From Limnoperna fortunei (Eukaryota > Mollusca > Bivalvia > Mytilida > Modiolidae), in the NCBI GenBank assembly GCA_944474755.1, contig OX104112.1, forward strand, positions 248,001-312,000: a stretch of DNA of 64,000 nt, written 5' to 3'. The translations under genes were made by a program, and so were the position numbers. Under the pieces are notes generated by a model. That model made no database searches. It saw nothing but the letters and a program-made list of their open reading frames with translations, and had not been told where the DNA came from. Positions 49,917-62,233 of the stretch are shown piece by piece. Each line of letters starts with the position of its first letter. Positions within the stretch are counted from its first letter, which is position 1.

Positions 49917-51200
49917 TGTCGACATCGGGTGGTTAACAATAACGCTTAGGTAACCAATACACTAATTCTCATTTGCAGTTAACGATTCCTCATGTCGACA
50001 TCAGGTAGGTAACTATTACAATTGTCGACATCAGGTAGATAACTATTACACTTGTCGACATCAGGTTGGTAACTATTACTCTTGTCGACATCAGGTAACT
50101 ATTACACTGTCGACATCAGGTTGGTAACTATTACACTTGTCGACATCAGGTAGGTAGGTATCAGGTAGGTAACTATTACACATGTCGACAACAGGTTGAT
50201 AACTATTACACTTGTCGACATCAGGTAGGTAACTATTACACTTGTAAACATCAGTTAGGTAACTATTACAGTTGTCGACATGAGGTCGGTAATTATTAGA
50301 CTTGAACACATGTGTAGTAAAGGATTACACCTGCTGACATCAGATAGGAAACTAATACAATTGTCGACATCAGGTAGATAACTAATACATTTTTCGACAA
50401 AAGGTAGGTAACTATTACAATTGTAAACATGTGTAGTAAACTATTACACCTGTCGACATCAGTTAGTGAACTATTACTCTTGTCGACATAAGGTTGGTAA
50501 CTATTACAATTGTCGACATAAGGTAGGTAGCTATTAAACTTATCGACATCAGGTAGGTAACTATTACACTTGTGCACATGTGTAGTGAATGATTACACCT
50601 GTCGACATCAGGTAGGTAATTATTACACTTGTCGACATCAGGTAGGTAACTATTACACTTGTCGACATCAGCTAGGTAACTGTTACACTTGTCGACATCA
50701 GGTAGGTAACTAGTACACTTGTCGACATCAGGTAGGTAACTATTTCACGTGTCGACATCAGGTAGGTAACTGTTACACGTTTCGACACCAGGTTAGAAAT
50801 TACTACAATTGTCGACATCAGCTAGGTAACTAGTACACTTGTTGACATCAGGTAGGTAACTGTTACACTTGTCGACATCAGGTAGGTATCTATTACACTT
50901 ATCGACATCAGGTAGGTAACTATTACACTTGTGCACATGTGTAGTGAATGATTACACCTGTCGACATCAGGTAGGAAGTAATTACACTTGTTGACAACAG
51001 CTAGGTAACTGTTACACTTGTCTACATCAGGTAGGTATCTATTACACTTGTCGACATCAGGTAGGTAACTATTACACTTGTCGACATCAGGTAGGTAATT
51101 GTTAAACTTGTCGACATCAGGTAGGTAACTATTACACTTGTACACATGTGTAGTGAACGATTACAATTGTCGACATCAGGTAGGTAGAGAGTACACGTGT
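49917..51200. repeat. 30-bp tandem array with two unit types, about 43 units
   Basis: Main unit TGTCGACATCAGGTAGGTAA plus CTATTACACT. A second type, GTGCACATGTGTAGTGAATG plus ATTACACC, appears at about 50304, 50425, 50572, 50931 and 51141. Moderately diverged. 30 bp is 10 codons, so minus-strand frames (LPDVDKCNSY type) open by chance. Each main unit contains GTCGAC and CAGGTAGGT. Confidence 0.93.
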
Positions 51201-51351
51201 CCCGCTGTCCAGCCTTATTATCTCCACTAGGATCAGCCATGTAACCGCTGTGCCAGCCGTATACAACCAATTTCAAATTTAACCAAGTGTTAAATCTTTA
51301 ACCAACCAGTTCAGTGACCCGGCAAATGACAAAAAATGTATTTGAAAAATA

Positions 51352-51842
51352 GGCGGGGTGGGTGTAGATGTATTGTACAGATACCAATGGTAGACGAAAT
51401 ATAATGTAAACTACAGTGTTTACCGACCACCCATCATCACTGAGCCATAGACGGGGTGGGTGTAGATGTATTGTACAGATACCAATGGTAGACGAAATAT
51501 AATGTAAACTACAGTGTTTACCGACCACCCATCATCACAGAGCCATAGGCGGGGTGGGTGTAGATGTATTGTACAGATACCAATGGTAGACGAAATATAA
51601 TGTAAACTACAGTGTTTACCGACCACCCATCATCACTGAGGCATAGACGGGGTGGGTGTAGATGTATTGTACAGATACCAATGGTAGATGAAATATAATG
51701 TAAACTACAGTGTTTACCGACCACCCATCATCACTGAGCCATAGACGGGGTGGGTGTAGATGTATTGTACAGATACCAATGGTAGACGAAATATAATGTA
51801 AACTACAGTGTTTACCGACCACCCATCATCACTGAGGCATAG
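51352..51842. repeat. 98-bp tandem repeat, five near-identical copies
   Basis: Units start at about 51352, 51450, 51548, 51646 and 51744 with GGGGTGGGTGTAGATGTATT and end with CCACCCATCATCACTGAGCC-type sequence. Only a few substitutions separate the copies, so the expansion is recent. Overlapping 68-codon minus frames spaced 98 bp are artefacts. Confidence 0.95.
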
Positions 51843-51989
51843 ACGCCTCGACGAGACGGTTTACTTATTGTCAATGTAAGTGATCAAAAAGAAAGAAAGG
51901 AAGGGGTTGTTATCGATGAACTAATTTAAGTGTAAGCTCATATGATATAAGTAGGTCCTCTTTCTTTTCAGTAAAGTATGGCTGACCAA

Positions 51990-52470
51990 TGAGTTAGCAC
52001 TTCCGATATAAATATCTATCCTAGCGTATCGGTCCAATACTAACAGTGAAGTAACGCCCGATGTAAATATCCATACTATCGTATCGGTCAATTACTAGCA
52101 GTGACGTAACGTTCGATGTAAATATTCATCCTATCGTATCGGTCCAATACTATCAGTGAAGTAATGTCTGATGAAAATATCGATCCTAGGGTATTGGTCC
52201 AATACTAGCAGTTCTGGCTTTGTAATTGAAGGCTATATATGAGCTAGCACTTCCGATATAAATATCCATTCTAGCGTATTGGTCCAATACCAGCAATCCA
52301 GCCCTGCAGGCAATATCTACCGATATACATTCCTTTCCATGCGTATCAGTATATTGCACAGTACCAAGTCTGCAGACACGTATTTAAATGAGCTAGCATT
52401 ACTGTTTTACATATCCATCCTGACGTATCGGACTATACATTTCACATAGTTTTTTTTCAAAGGAGCTAGC
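51990..52470. repeat. Degenerate ~55-bp tandem repeat
   Basis: GATATAAATATC(C/T)AT, then CCTAGCGTATCGGTCCAATA and CTA(A/G)CAGTGA(A/C)GTAACG recur about every 55 bp from 51990 to 52235, then more loosely with AGTTAGCACTTCC/AGCTAGCA to about 52470. Confidence 0.8.
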
Positions 52471-53502
52471 AATACTACAAATAGCGATACGTAATACATG
52501 CCATGACAGATTTGTTCTAAAAACACTGATGATGGTCAGGCAAAATATTTGTGAAATTTTTAAAGTGTAAATCTTTGTTTTCTCTAAATCGGTAGATCTC
52601 TCTGCAGTTTACCTCAAGGCTAGGACAAAATACTTTACGAAAATAGGCCGAAATAACCGAGGTGATCCGATTAACTAATTTGGGTCTACGGTTATCCAAC
52701 TCTTTGGTATAGAAGGTATTACAAGTAGAAATGAACAAGTTTGATAAATGACACCAAAGGAAATAAAGCATAAAAACTTTTAATTACATATTAGGTTGTG
52801 ACAAATGAAAAAAGTGACTTAATTTTGCATCTCATAATAACTCTAGCAATCAATATTTTCGTCGATAATTTCATCATTTAGAATACAGCTTGTTCATGCA
52901 ACTTTATAAATTTTGAAACATTGCAAAAATATTTAAATATAAACTGGGATATAGCAAACTGAACATGAAGACCAAGTTTGGGATTGGGTTTGGGGTCAGT
53001 CAGGTTAAGGCAAAGGTAACTGTTACTACAAATAGAAAACCCGTTTTTTCTTAGTCTACTACTAAAACTAGTTGTTAAATCGTTGAAAACCTTGTTTCGT
53101 GTCGTAGCCACGTTTCTTGTTATATAGTATAATTAGTAATATTATAATACAACATTGGCAGTACAGTACAGTAATGTAGCTAAGGAAAATTATTTGTAGG
53201 AGGATGCTTGAGGAGTGGCGTCAACATCTTTGTAAACAGCGTGCTGTGAGGAGCGACATAAACATATTTGTAAGCAGTGTGTTTTCATGAGCGGCGTACA
53301 TATTCATCCGGAACACAATTATCATAATTAAAAAAACCTTTTTTTATTTTGTGAAATCTCATTCTTTGCAATTGAAAATATATAATTTTCTTTTTTCATT
53401 TTTTATTCCTGTTTTAACAAATTGAACGCCATTATCTTGGAACTTTTTACAATGGATATTGTTTTTCAAATGACACATTATTATCCTGATTATGGTTCGA
53501 TA
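52471..53502. other. Unique AT-rich spacer
   Basis: Two minus-strand frames (52517-52771, 84 codons; 52878-53111, 77 codons) lie here. Neither shows a domain, signal peptide or clear splice junctions, so they remain unsupported. GAGGAGTGGCGT/GAGGAGCGACAT near 53209 and 53250 form a weak duplicate. Confidence 0.4.
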
Positions 53503-53673
53503 AACATGCCCAACAGAAAAACATGCCCAACAGATAAACATGTCCAACAGATAAACATGCCCAATAGATAAACATGCCCAATAGATAAACATGCCCAATA
53601 GATAAACATGCCCAATAGATAAACATGCCCAACAGATAAACATGTCCAACAGATAAACATGTCCAACAGATAA
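53503..53673. repeat. 17-bp tandem repeat, about 10 units
   Basis: Unit AACATGCCCAA(T/C)AGATA. 17 bp gives a 17-codon super-period on the minus strand (MFIYWACLSIGHVYLLG), a chance hydrophobic frame. Confidence 0.94.
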
Positions 53674-53743
53674 GAAAAATAAGGGTCGCTTAATTATGAC
53701 ATTTTAAGATCGTCACAAATAGAAAATATATATGTATGTTTTT

Positions 53744-55953
53744 ATAGCAATTTAGGTGAAATAGAGGATCGACTGGTCGCGTGTATTGTGTCATAGTTAT
53801 TTAGGAGAAATAGAGGATCGACTGGTCCCGTGTATTGTGTCATAATTATTTAGGAGAAATAGAGGATCGACTGGTCGCCGTGTATTGTGTCATAGCTATT
53901 TAGGAGAAATAGAGGATCGACTGGTCCCGTGTATTGTGTCATAGCTATTTAGGAGAAATAGAGGATCGACTGGTCGCCGTGTATTGTGTGATAGCTATTT
54001 AGGAGAAATAAAGGATCGACTGGTCGCCGTGTATTGTGTCATAGTTATTTAGGTGAAATAGAGAACCGACTGGTCGCCGTGTATTGTGTCATAGCTATTT
54101 AGGAGAAATAGAGGATCGACTGGTCGCCGTGTATTGTGTGATAGCTATTTAGGAGAAATAAAGGATCGACTGGTCGCCGTGTATTGTGTCATAGTTATTT
54201 AGGTGAAATAGAGGATCGACTGGTCCCGTGTACTGTGTCATAGTTATTTAGGAGAAATAGAGGATCGACTGGTCGTCGTGTATTGTGTCATCGCTATTAA
54301 GGAGAGATAGAGGATCGACTGGTCCCGTGTATTGTGTCATAGTTATTTAGGAGAAATAGAGGATCGACTGGTCGTCGTGTATTGTGTCATCGCTATTAAG
54401 GAGAAATAGAGGATCGACTGGTCCCGTGTATTGTGTCATAGTTATTTAGGAGAAATAGAGGATCGACTGGTCGCCGTGTATTGTGTCATAGTTATTTAGG
54501 AGAAAAATAGGATCGACTGATAACCGTGTGTTGTGTCATAGCTATTTAGGAGAAATAGAGGATCGACTGGTCGTCGTGTATTGTGTCATCGCTCTTTAGG
54601 AAAAATAGAGGATCGACTGGTCGCCGTGTATTGTGTCATAGTTATTTAGGAGAAATAGAGAATCGACTGGTCGTGTATTGTGTCATAGCTATTGAGGAGA
54701 AATAGAGGATTGACTGGTCGCCGTGTATTGTGTCATAGCTATTTAGGAGAAATAGAGGATCGACTGGTCGCCGTGTATTGTGTCATAGTTATTTAGGAGA
54801 AATTGAGGATCGACTGGTCGCCGTGTATTCTGTCATAGTTATTTAGGAGAAATATAGGATCGACTGGTTGCCGTGTATTGTGTCATAGTTATTTAGGAGA
54901 AATAGAGGATCGACTGGTCACCGTGTAGTGTGTCGTAGCAATTTAGGAGAAATAAAGGATCGACTGGTCGCAGTGTATTGTGTCATAGTTATTTAGGAGA
55001 AATAGAGGATCGACTGGTCGCCGTGTATTGTGTGATTGCTATTTAGGAGAAATAGAGGATCGACTGGTCGCCGTGTAGTGTGTCGTAGCAATTTAGGAGA
55101 AATAAAGGATCGATTGCTCGCAGTGTATTGTGTCATAGTTATTTAGGAGAAATAGAGGATCTACTGGTCGCCGTGTATTGTTTGATTGCTATTTAGGAGA
55201 AATAGAGGATCGACTGTTCGCCGTGTATTGTGTCATAGTTATTTAGGAGAAATAGATGAGCGACTGGTCGCCGTGTGTTGTGTCATAGTTATTTAGGAGA
55301 AATAGAGGATCGACTGGTCGCCGTGTATTGTGTGATAGCTATTTAGGAGAAATAAAGGATCGACTGGTCGCAGTGTTTTGTGTCATAGTTATTTAGGAGA
55401 AATAGAGGATCGACTGGTCGCCGTGTATTGTGTGATATCTATTTAGTAGAAATAGAGGATCGACTGGTCGCCGTGTATTGTGTCATAGTTATTTAGGAGA
55501 AATAGAGGAGCGACTGATCGCCGTGTATTGTGTCATAGTTATTTAGGAGAAATAGAGGATCGACTTGTCGCCATGTATTGTGTCATAGTTATTTAGGAGA
55601 AATAGAGGATCGACTGGTCGCCGTGTATTGTGTCGTAGTAATTTATGAGAAATAGAGGATCGACTGGTCGCCGTGTATTGTGTCATAGTTATTTAGGAGA
55701 AATAGAGGATTGACTGGTCGCAGTGTATTGTGTCATAGTTTTTTAGGAGAAATATAGGATCGAATGGTTCCCGTGTATTGTGTCATAGTTATTTAGGAGA
55801 AATGAAGGATCGACTGGTCGCTTTGTGTTATATCAAACTATGTAGGAGAAATAGACGATCGACTGGTCGCCGTGTATTGTGTTCGGGCTATTTAGGAGAA
55901 ATGGACGAACGATTGGTCGCCGTCGCCGGGATTTTTGTCATAGCAATTTAGGA
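53744..55953. repeat. 50-bp tandem array, about 44 units
   Basis: Unit AGTTATTTAGGAGAAATAGA + GGATCGACTGGTCGCCGTGT + ATTGTGTCAT. Units with TCCCG in place of TCGCCG are 49 bp. Blocks repeat locally, for example two consecutive near-identical three-unit stretches around 53880-54230. A SINE starts within about 10 bp of its right edge. Confidence 0.95.
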
Positions 55954-55962
55954 TAATGAATT

Positions 55963-56213
55963 ATGTGTAACACTATTTTCATCATTAATTCAGCTATGTC
56001 ATGGCTTCCAGATTTTATTTTATTGTTGAGCAAGCCAGAGTACCAGAAGAAGGTCCATAATTTCCGTAGGAAAACTGGCAATCCTTGTCAATTAAGACTG
56101 GACAAGCACACCCTGAACGTAGTGAGACTCGAACCCACATATTTATTGTTAATCAGCACGTGATCCATAGTAGACGGCTAACTTCCTTAATTACTGGGCC
56201 ACCGAGGCCACGA
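55963..56213 (-). mobile_element. Diverged tRNA-derived SINE, minus orientation
   Basis: TTCAGCTATGTCATGGCTTC, AGGAAAACTGGCAATCCTTG, TCAATTAAGACTGGA, GTGAGACTCGAACCCACAT (reverse B box), CACGTGATCCATAGTAGACG and GGGCCACCGAGGCCA. More diverged than the 39911 copy and lacks the CAAA tail. Confidence 0.85.
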
Positions 56214-56512
56214 TAATGTGTATAGATGTTGGATGTTCCGAAGTTTAGGGGCATGGGTGGAAGATGTTAGAGATGTATGAGGCGTCAGAATAAATATATA
56301 ATTGTTGTCACTAGCATGCAACATTATGTGTCGGAGGATGGCGAAATGTTTGGGGATCAATATTTCTTTGTGATAGGATAACACAAAATCTATCTGATTG
56401 TGCTGGTTATGCAAACTCAATTTTTGAGACAATACCAGGTGTTTAATTTTTAAGTGCATATATTATCATTAAACAGTTTATTCATTACACGTAATTATGT
56501 ATACAGCTGAAA
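56214..56512. other. Short unique spacer
   Basis: No gene recognised; a 90-codon minus-strand frame (56187-56459) overlaps the SINE and is not supported. Confidence 0.45.
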
Positions 56513-59500
56513 AATTAACCAGATATAGCCAGCAGTAAGGGATTGTGTGTAAATTAACCAGACATAGACAGCAATTAGGGATTGTGGTTAATTAACCAGA
56601 CATAGCCAGCAGTTAGGGATTGTGGTTGATTAACCAGACATAGCCAGCAGTTAGGGATTGTGGTAAGGTAACCAGACATAGCCAGCAGTTAGGGATTGTG
56701 GTTAATTAACCAGACATAGCCAGCAGTTAGGGATTGTGGTAAATTAACCAGACATAGCCAGCAGTTAGGGATTGTGGTAAATTAACCAGACATAGCCAGC
56801 AGTTAGGGATTGTGGTAAATTAACCAGACATAGCCAGCAGTTAGGGATTGTTGTAAATTAACCAGACATAGCCAGCAGTTAGGGATTGTTGTAAATTAAC
56901 CAGACATAAACTGCAGTTAGGGATTGTGGTAAATTAACCAGACATAATCTGCAGTTAGGGATTGTAGTAAATTAACCAGACATAGCCAGCAGTTAGGGAT
57001 TGTAGTAAATTAACCAGACATAGCCAGCAGTTAGGGATTGTGGTAAATTAACCAGACAGCGCCAGCAGTTAGGGATTGTGGTAAATTAACCAGACATAGC
57101 CAGCAGTTAGGGATTGTGGTAAATTAACCAGACATAGCCAGCAGTTAGGGATTGTGGTAAATTAACCAGACAGCGCCAGAAGTTAGGAATTGTGGTAAAT
57201 TAACCAGACATAGCCAGCAGTTAGGGATTGTGGTAAATTAACCAGACATAGCCAGCAGTTAGGGATTGTGGTAAGTTAACCAGGCATAGCCAGCAGTTAG
57301 GGATTGTGGTAACTTAACCAGACATAGCCAGCAGTTAGGGATTGTGGTAACTTAACCAGACATAGCCAGCAGTTACGGATTGTGGTAAACTAACCAGACA
57401 TAGCCAGCAGTTAGGGATTGTGGTAAATTAACCAGACATAGCAAGCAGTTAGGGATTGTGGTAAGTTAACCAGACATAGCCAGCAGTTAGGGATTGTGGT
57501 AAACTAACCAGACATAGCCAGCAGTTAGGGATTGTGGTAAACTAACCAGACATAGCCAGCAGCTAGGGATTGTGGTATTGTGGTAAATTAACCAGACATA
57601 GCCAGCAGTTAGGGCTTGTGGTAAATTAACCAAACATAGCCAACAGTTATGGATTGTGGTAAATTAACCAGACATAGCCAGCAGTTAGGGATTGTGGTAA
57701 GTTAACCAGACATAGCCAGCAGTTAGGGATTGTGGTAAGGTAACCAGATATAGCCAGCAGTTAGGGATTGTGGTAAATTAACCAGACATAGCAAGCAGTT
57801 AGGGATTGTGGTAAATTAACCAGACATAGCCAGCAGTTAGGGATTGTGGTAAACTAACCAGACATAGCAAGCAGTTAGGGATTGTGGTAAATTAACCAGA
57901 CATAGCCAGCAGTTAGGGATTGTGGTAAACTAACCAGACATAGCCAGCAGTTAGGGATTGTGGTAAATTAACCAGACATAGCCAGCAGTTAGGGATTGTG
58001 GTAAATTAACCAGACATAGCAAGCAGTTAGGGATTGTGGTAAATTAACCAGACATAGCCAGCAGTTAGGGATTGTGGTAAATTAACCAGACATAGCCAGC
58101 AGTTAGGGATTGTGGTAAACTAACCAGACATAGCCAGCAGTTAGGGATTGTGGTAAATTAACCAGACATAGCCAGTAGTTAGGGATTGTGGTAAATTAAC
58201 CAGACATAGCCAGCAGTTAGGGATGGTGGTAAATTAACCAGACATAGCCAGCAGTTAGGGACTGGTAAATTAACCAGACATAGCCAGTAGTTAGGAATTG
58301 TGGTTAATTAACCAGACAAAGCCAGCAGTTAAGGATTGTGGTAAATTAACCAGACATAGCCAGCAGTAAAGGATTGTGGCAAATTAACCAGACATATCCA
58401 GAAGTTAAGGATTGTGGTTAAGTAACCAGACATAGCCAGCAGTTAGGGATTGTGGTAAAATAACCAGACATAGCCAGCAGTTAGGGCTTGTGGTAAATTA
58501 ACCAGACATAGTCAGCAGTAACGGGTTGTGGTAAGTTAACCAGACATAGCCAGAAGTTAAGGATTGTGGTGAAGTAACCAGACATAGCAGCATTTAGGGA
58601 TTGTGGTAAATTAACCAGTCATAGCCAGCAGTTAGGGATTGTGGTAAATTAACCAGACATAGCCAGCAGTTAGGGATTGTGGTAAGTTAACCAGACATAG
58701 CCAGCAGTTAGGGATTGTGGTAAATTAACCAGACATAGCCAGCAGTTAGGGATGGTGGTAAATTAACCAGACATAGCCAGCAGTTAGGGACTGGTAAATT
58801 AACCAGACATAGCCAGTAGTTAGGAATTGTGGTTAATTAACCAGACAAAGCCAGCAGTTAAGGATTGTGGTAAATTAACCAGACATAGCCAGCAGTAAAG
58901 GATTGTGGCAAATTAACCAGACATATCCAGAAGTTAAGGATTGTGGTTAAGTAACCAGACATAGCCAGCAGTTAGGGATTGTGGTAAAATAACCAGACAT
59001 AGCCAGCAGTTAGGGCTTGTGGTAAATTAACCAGACATAGTCAGCAGTAACGGGTTGTGGTAAGTTAACCAGACATAGCCAGCAGTTAGAGATTGTGGTA
59101 AATTAACCAGACATAGCCAGAAGTTAAGGATTGTGGTGAAGTAACCAGACATAGCAGCATTTAGGGATTGTGGTAAATTAACCAGTCATAGCCAGCAGTT
59201 AGGGATTGTGGTAAATTAACCAGACATAGCCAGCAGTTAGGGATTGTGGTAAGTTAACCAGACATAGCCAGCAGTTAGGGATTGTGGTAAATTAACCAGA
59301 CATAGCCAGCAGTTAGGGATTGTGGTAAGTTAACCAGACATAGCCAGCAGTTATGGATTGTGGTAAATTAATCAGACATAGCCAGCAGTTATGGAATGTG
59401 GTAAATTAACCAGACATAGCCAGCAGTTAGGGATTGTGGTAAATTAACCAGACATAGCCAGCAGTTAGGGATTGTGGTAAGTTAACCAGACATAGCCAGC

Positions 59501-60011
59501 AGTTAGGGATTGTGGTAAATTAACCAGACATAGCCAGCAGTTATGGAATGTGGTAAGTTAACCAGACATAGCCAGCAGTTAGGGATTGTGGTAAATTAAC
59601 CAGACATAGCCAGCAGTTATGGATTGTGGTAAATTAACCAGACATAGCCAGCAGTTAGGGATTGTGGTAAATTAACCAGACATAGCCAGCAGTTAGGGCT
59701 TGTGGTAAATTAACCAGACATAGCCAGCAGTTAGGAATTGTGGTAAATTAACCAGACATAGACAGCAGTTAGGGATTGTGGTAAATTAACCAGACATAGT
59801 CAGCAGTAACGGGTTGTGGTAAGTTAACCAGACATAGCCAGCAGTTAGGGATTGTAGTAAATTAACCAGACATAGCCAGCAGTTAGGGATTGTAGTAAAT
59901 TAACCAGACATAGCCAGCATTTAGGGATGGTGTTTAATTAACCAGACATAGCCAGCAGTTAGGGATCGTGGTAAATTAACCAGACATAGCCAGCAGTTAG
60001 GGATCGTGGTT
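56513..60011. repeat. 38-bp tandem array, about 92 units
   Basis: Unit TTAACCAGACATAGCCAGCA + GTTAGGGATTGTGGTAAA. Homogeneous, with diagnostic variants. A block with GGATGGTGG, a shortened GGGACTGG unit, GACAAAGCC, GCAGTAAAGG, ATATCCAGAAG and CAGTAACGGG occurs at about 58221 and again 529 bp later (about 58750), showing a recent segmental duplication. Non-coding. Confidence 0.96.
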
Positions 60012-60511
60012 ACATGTAATATGTTTGGAACTGGTATATAGAGAAGCCGTATTTGTTTTCTACATGCTTACATTTTACAATATGCCACAGTGGCAGCCAT
60101 CTTGAATCGCACCACTATTAACCAACTACCTTCTTATGTTTAGGTTCAACTTCCATCCAACAATAAAAACTATGATTCAACTTACATTTAATAAAACCAT
60201 GCCAGTAATAATGATAGAAATATTGTCATTATTTCAGCCAACAATAAACTGCCTGGTCCTACTTCCTGTCATCAATATGTAAACAAGCTGCACATCACAA
60301 ATACAACTCAAACTGTTCAACTTTAACCACTGATAAAACATGCAGGATGTTTAACTCCAAGCCGTCGATAAACATTACTAACTGAAGAAAATATGTCACA
60401 AGATACACATTTTTTTATTATGCATTAACAAGCAAAAAAATGAAACCCCAACATAATCTGTAATGTGTAATAATTGGGAAAGTTGTTTTTGTCTTGTAAC
60501 ATTTTCACGTG
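60012..60511. other. Unique AT-rich spacer
   Basis: No gene or element recognised. Confidence 0.5.
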
Positions 60512-60962
60512 TCTGGATTTCAGATTTGCTACGTCACCTAACTTTTCTGTTGTTCCAACGAAACCTGAAAATTCAGTTATTACGTCACCAATCACTGCTG
60601 TTGTTCCTGAAAATCTGATAATTAAGCTTTATAAATATTACGTCACTATGCACTGCGACTGTTCCATCATAGAATGGTAATTCGGTTTTATTACGTCACC
60701 GAGTAGCGATCTTGTTCCTACTAGTTTTGTTACGTCACTAGGCACTGCTGCTTCTACTAAGTAATTTAGTTTTTTACGTCACAAAGCATTATTGTTACTA
60801 CTAAGTCTGGTAATTCAGTTTTATTACGTCACAAGGCATTGCTGTTGTTCCAACCTAGTCTGGTAATTCGGTTTTATAACGTATCAAAGCACTGCTTTTG
60901 TTCGTACCAAGTCTGTTTATTCAGTTTTACTACGTCATCAAACACTGCTGCTGTTCCTTCCA
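60512..60962. repeat. Degenerate ~53-bp tandem array, left part
   Basis: Units follow TTACGTCACCAATCACTGCT, GTTGTTCCTACCAAGTCTGG, TAATTCAGTTTTA, with period about 48-54 bp. About nine units before the SINE insertion. Nearly every unit carries TACGTCA. Confidence 0.88.
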
Positions 60963-61221
60963 GGGGCCCTCGGTGGCCGAGTGGTCAAGGTAGTTCGTCT
61001 ACTATTGATCACGTTGTCTGTCAACACTGAGATTGCGGGTTCGATTCTCACTGCAGGCAGAGTGTACTCGACTCCAATCTTAATTGACAAGGATTGCCAG
61101 TTTTCGTACCGCAGGTTGGGGGTTCTCTCCGGCTTCCTCCCCCAATAACAACTGGGCGCCATGAAATAGCTGAAAAATTGCTAAAAGTGGCGTTAAGACA
61201 CCATTCAAACAAATCAAACAA
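60963..61221 (+). mobile_element. Full-length tRNA-derived SINE with an 11-bp target-site duplication
   Basis: Begins GGGGCCCTCGGTGGCCGAGT with A box and GGTTCGATTCTC B box, shares the body CTCCAATCTTAATTGACAAG and GGATTGCCAGTTTTCG, and ends CAAACAAATCAAACAA. TGTTCCTTCCA precedes it (60952-60962) and follows it (61222-61232), an exact 11-bp duplication of the surrounding 53-bp unit. A tRNA head, A-rich tail and ~10-bp duplication show LINE-mediated insertion. Best-defined copy in the window. Confidence 0.96.
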
Positions 61222-61490
61222 TGTTCCTTCCAAGTCTGGTAATTCAGTTTTACTACGTCATCAATTACTGATGTTGTTCCTTCTTAATTGGTAATTCAGT
61301 TTTACTACGTCATCAATTACTGCTGTTGTTCCTACCAAGTCTGGTTATTCAGATTTACTACGTCATCAATCACTGCTGTTGTTCCTACCAAGAATGGTTA
61401 TTCAGTTTTACTACGTCACTAAACATTGCTGTTGTTCCATCGAAGCCTGGTCATTTAGTTTTATTACGTTACCAAGCATTTTTATTCCAC
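61222..61490. repeat. Degenerate ~53-bp tandem array, right part
   Basis: Five more units of the TACTACGTCATCAATTACTG / TGTTGTTCCTACCAAG type after the SINE; the array fades at about 61490. Confidence 0.88.
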
Positions 61491-61570
61491 CTTTTTTAAA
61501 GAATGTGGCAAAATCAATTAATATATGCATTTTAGGTTTATAGCGTGCTGAAAGTTAAGTTTGCAAAGGA

Positions 61571-61843
61571 ATGGATAGTACAAGCATACAGAAACATATG
61601 GATAGTACAAGCATACAGAAACATATGGATGGTACAAGCATACAGAAACATATGGATGGTACAAGCATACAGAAACATATGGATAGTACAAGCATACAGA
61701 AACATATGGATAGTACAAGCATACAGAAACATATGGATAGTACAAGCATACAGAAACATATGGATAGTACAAGCATACAGAAACATATGGATAGTACAAG
61801 CATACAGAAACATATGGATAGTACAAGCATACAGAAACAAATG
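61571..61843. repeat. 27-bp tandem repeat, 10 nearly identical units
   Basis: Unit ATGGATAGTACAAGCATACA + GAAACAT; the only common variant is GATGGT for GATAGT. 27 bp is 9 codons, so plus and minus strands are open in several frames (MDSTSIQKH on plus). Very low divergence suggests recent expansion. Confidence 0.96.
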
Positions 61844-62233
61844 CAAAATTTATGACTACAAGTTGGTTATATTGTGCAAATTTCTTAATCCTAATTTCTT
61901 ATGTGAACAATTAGAAAATATTAGCTTAGTCATGTATGTTAAGATGAGGAAAATAAAAACTGAGTAATTATTATCGCCACATACAGGGACGGAAACAGTT
62001 TCCGTTTAACAAATCTAACATCCCGTTAAATATCAAGTACCATTATGACTAACCATCATACTTCTTCTATGTTTTACAGCTCAAATTGTTTTATATAACG
62101 TTAGGCGCATTGTGTATTTTGTTCCTGATTCGAAGGATACTATAGTATTTTTTTAAAAACCTTTGAGAAAAGCATCGTGTAGTTCATACTAGATTAACAG
62201 AATAGCAGCAAACCTTTTACTATCATAAAAACA
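61844..62233. other. Unique spacer, no gene seen
   Basis: AT-rich without recognised elements. Confidence 0.5.

Noticed and set aside
52517..53111. Two adjacent minus-strand frames as exons of a host gene
   Set aside because: No domain similarity, no clear splice sites or codon bias; length is compatible with chance in AT-rich DNA.
53359..53649. Hydrophobic repeat protein (MFIYWACLSIGHVYL)
   Set aside because: Product of the 17-bp repeat read in three phases; no real membrane-protein context.
61518..61967. Five overlapping frames around 61.5-62 kb
   Set aside because: All are generated by the 27-bp (9-codon) tandem repeat on both strands.
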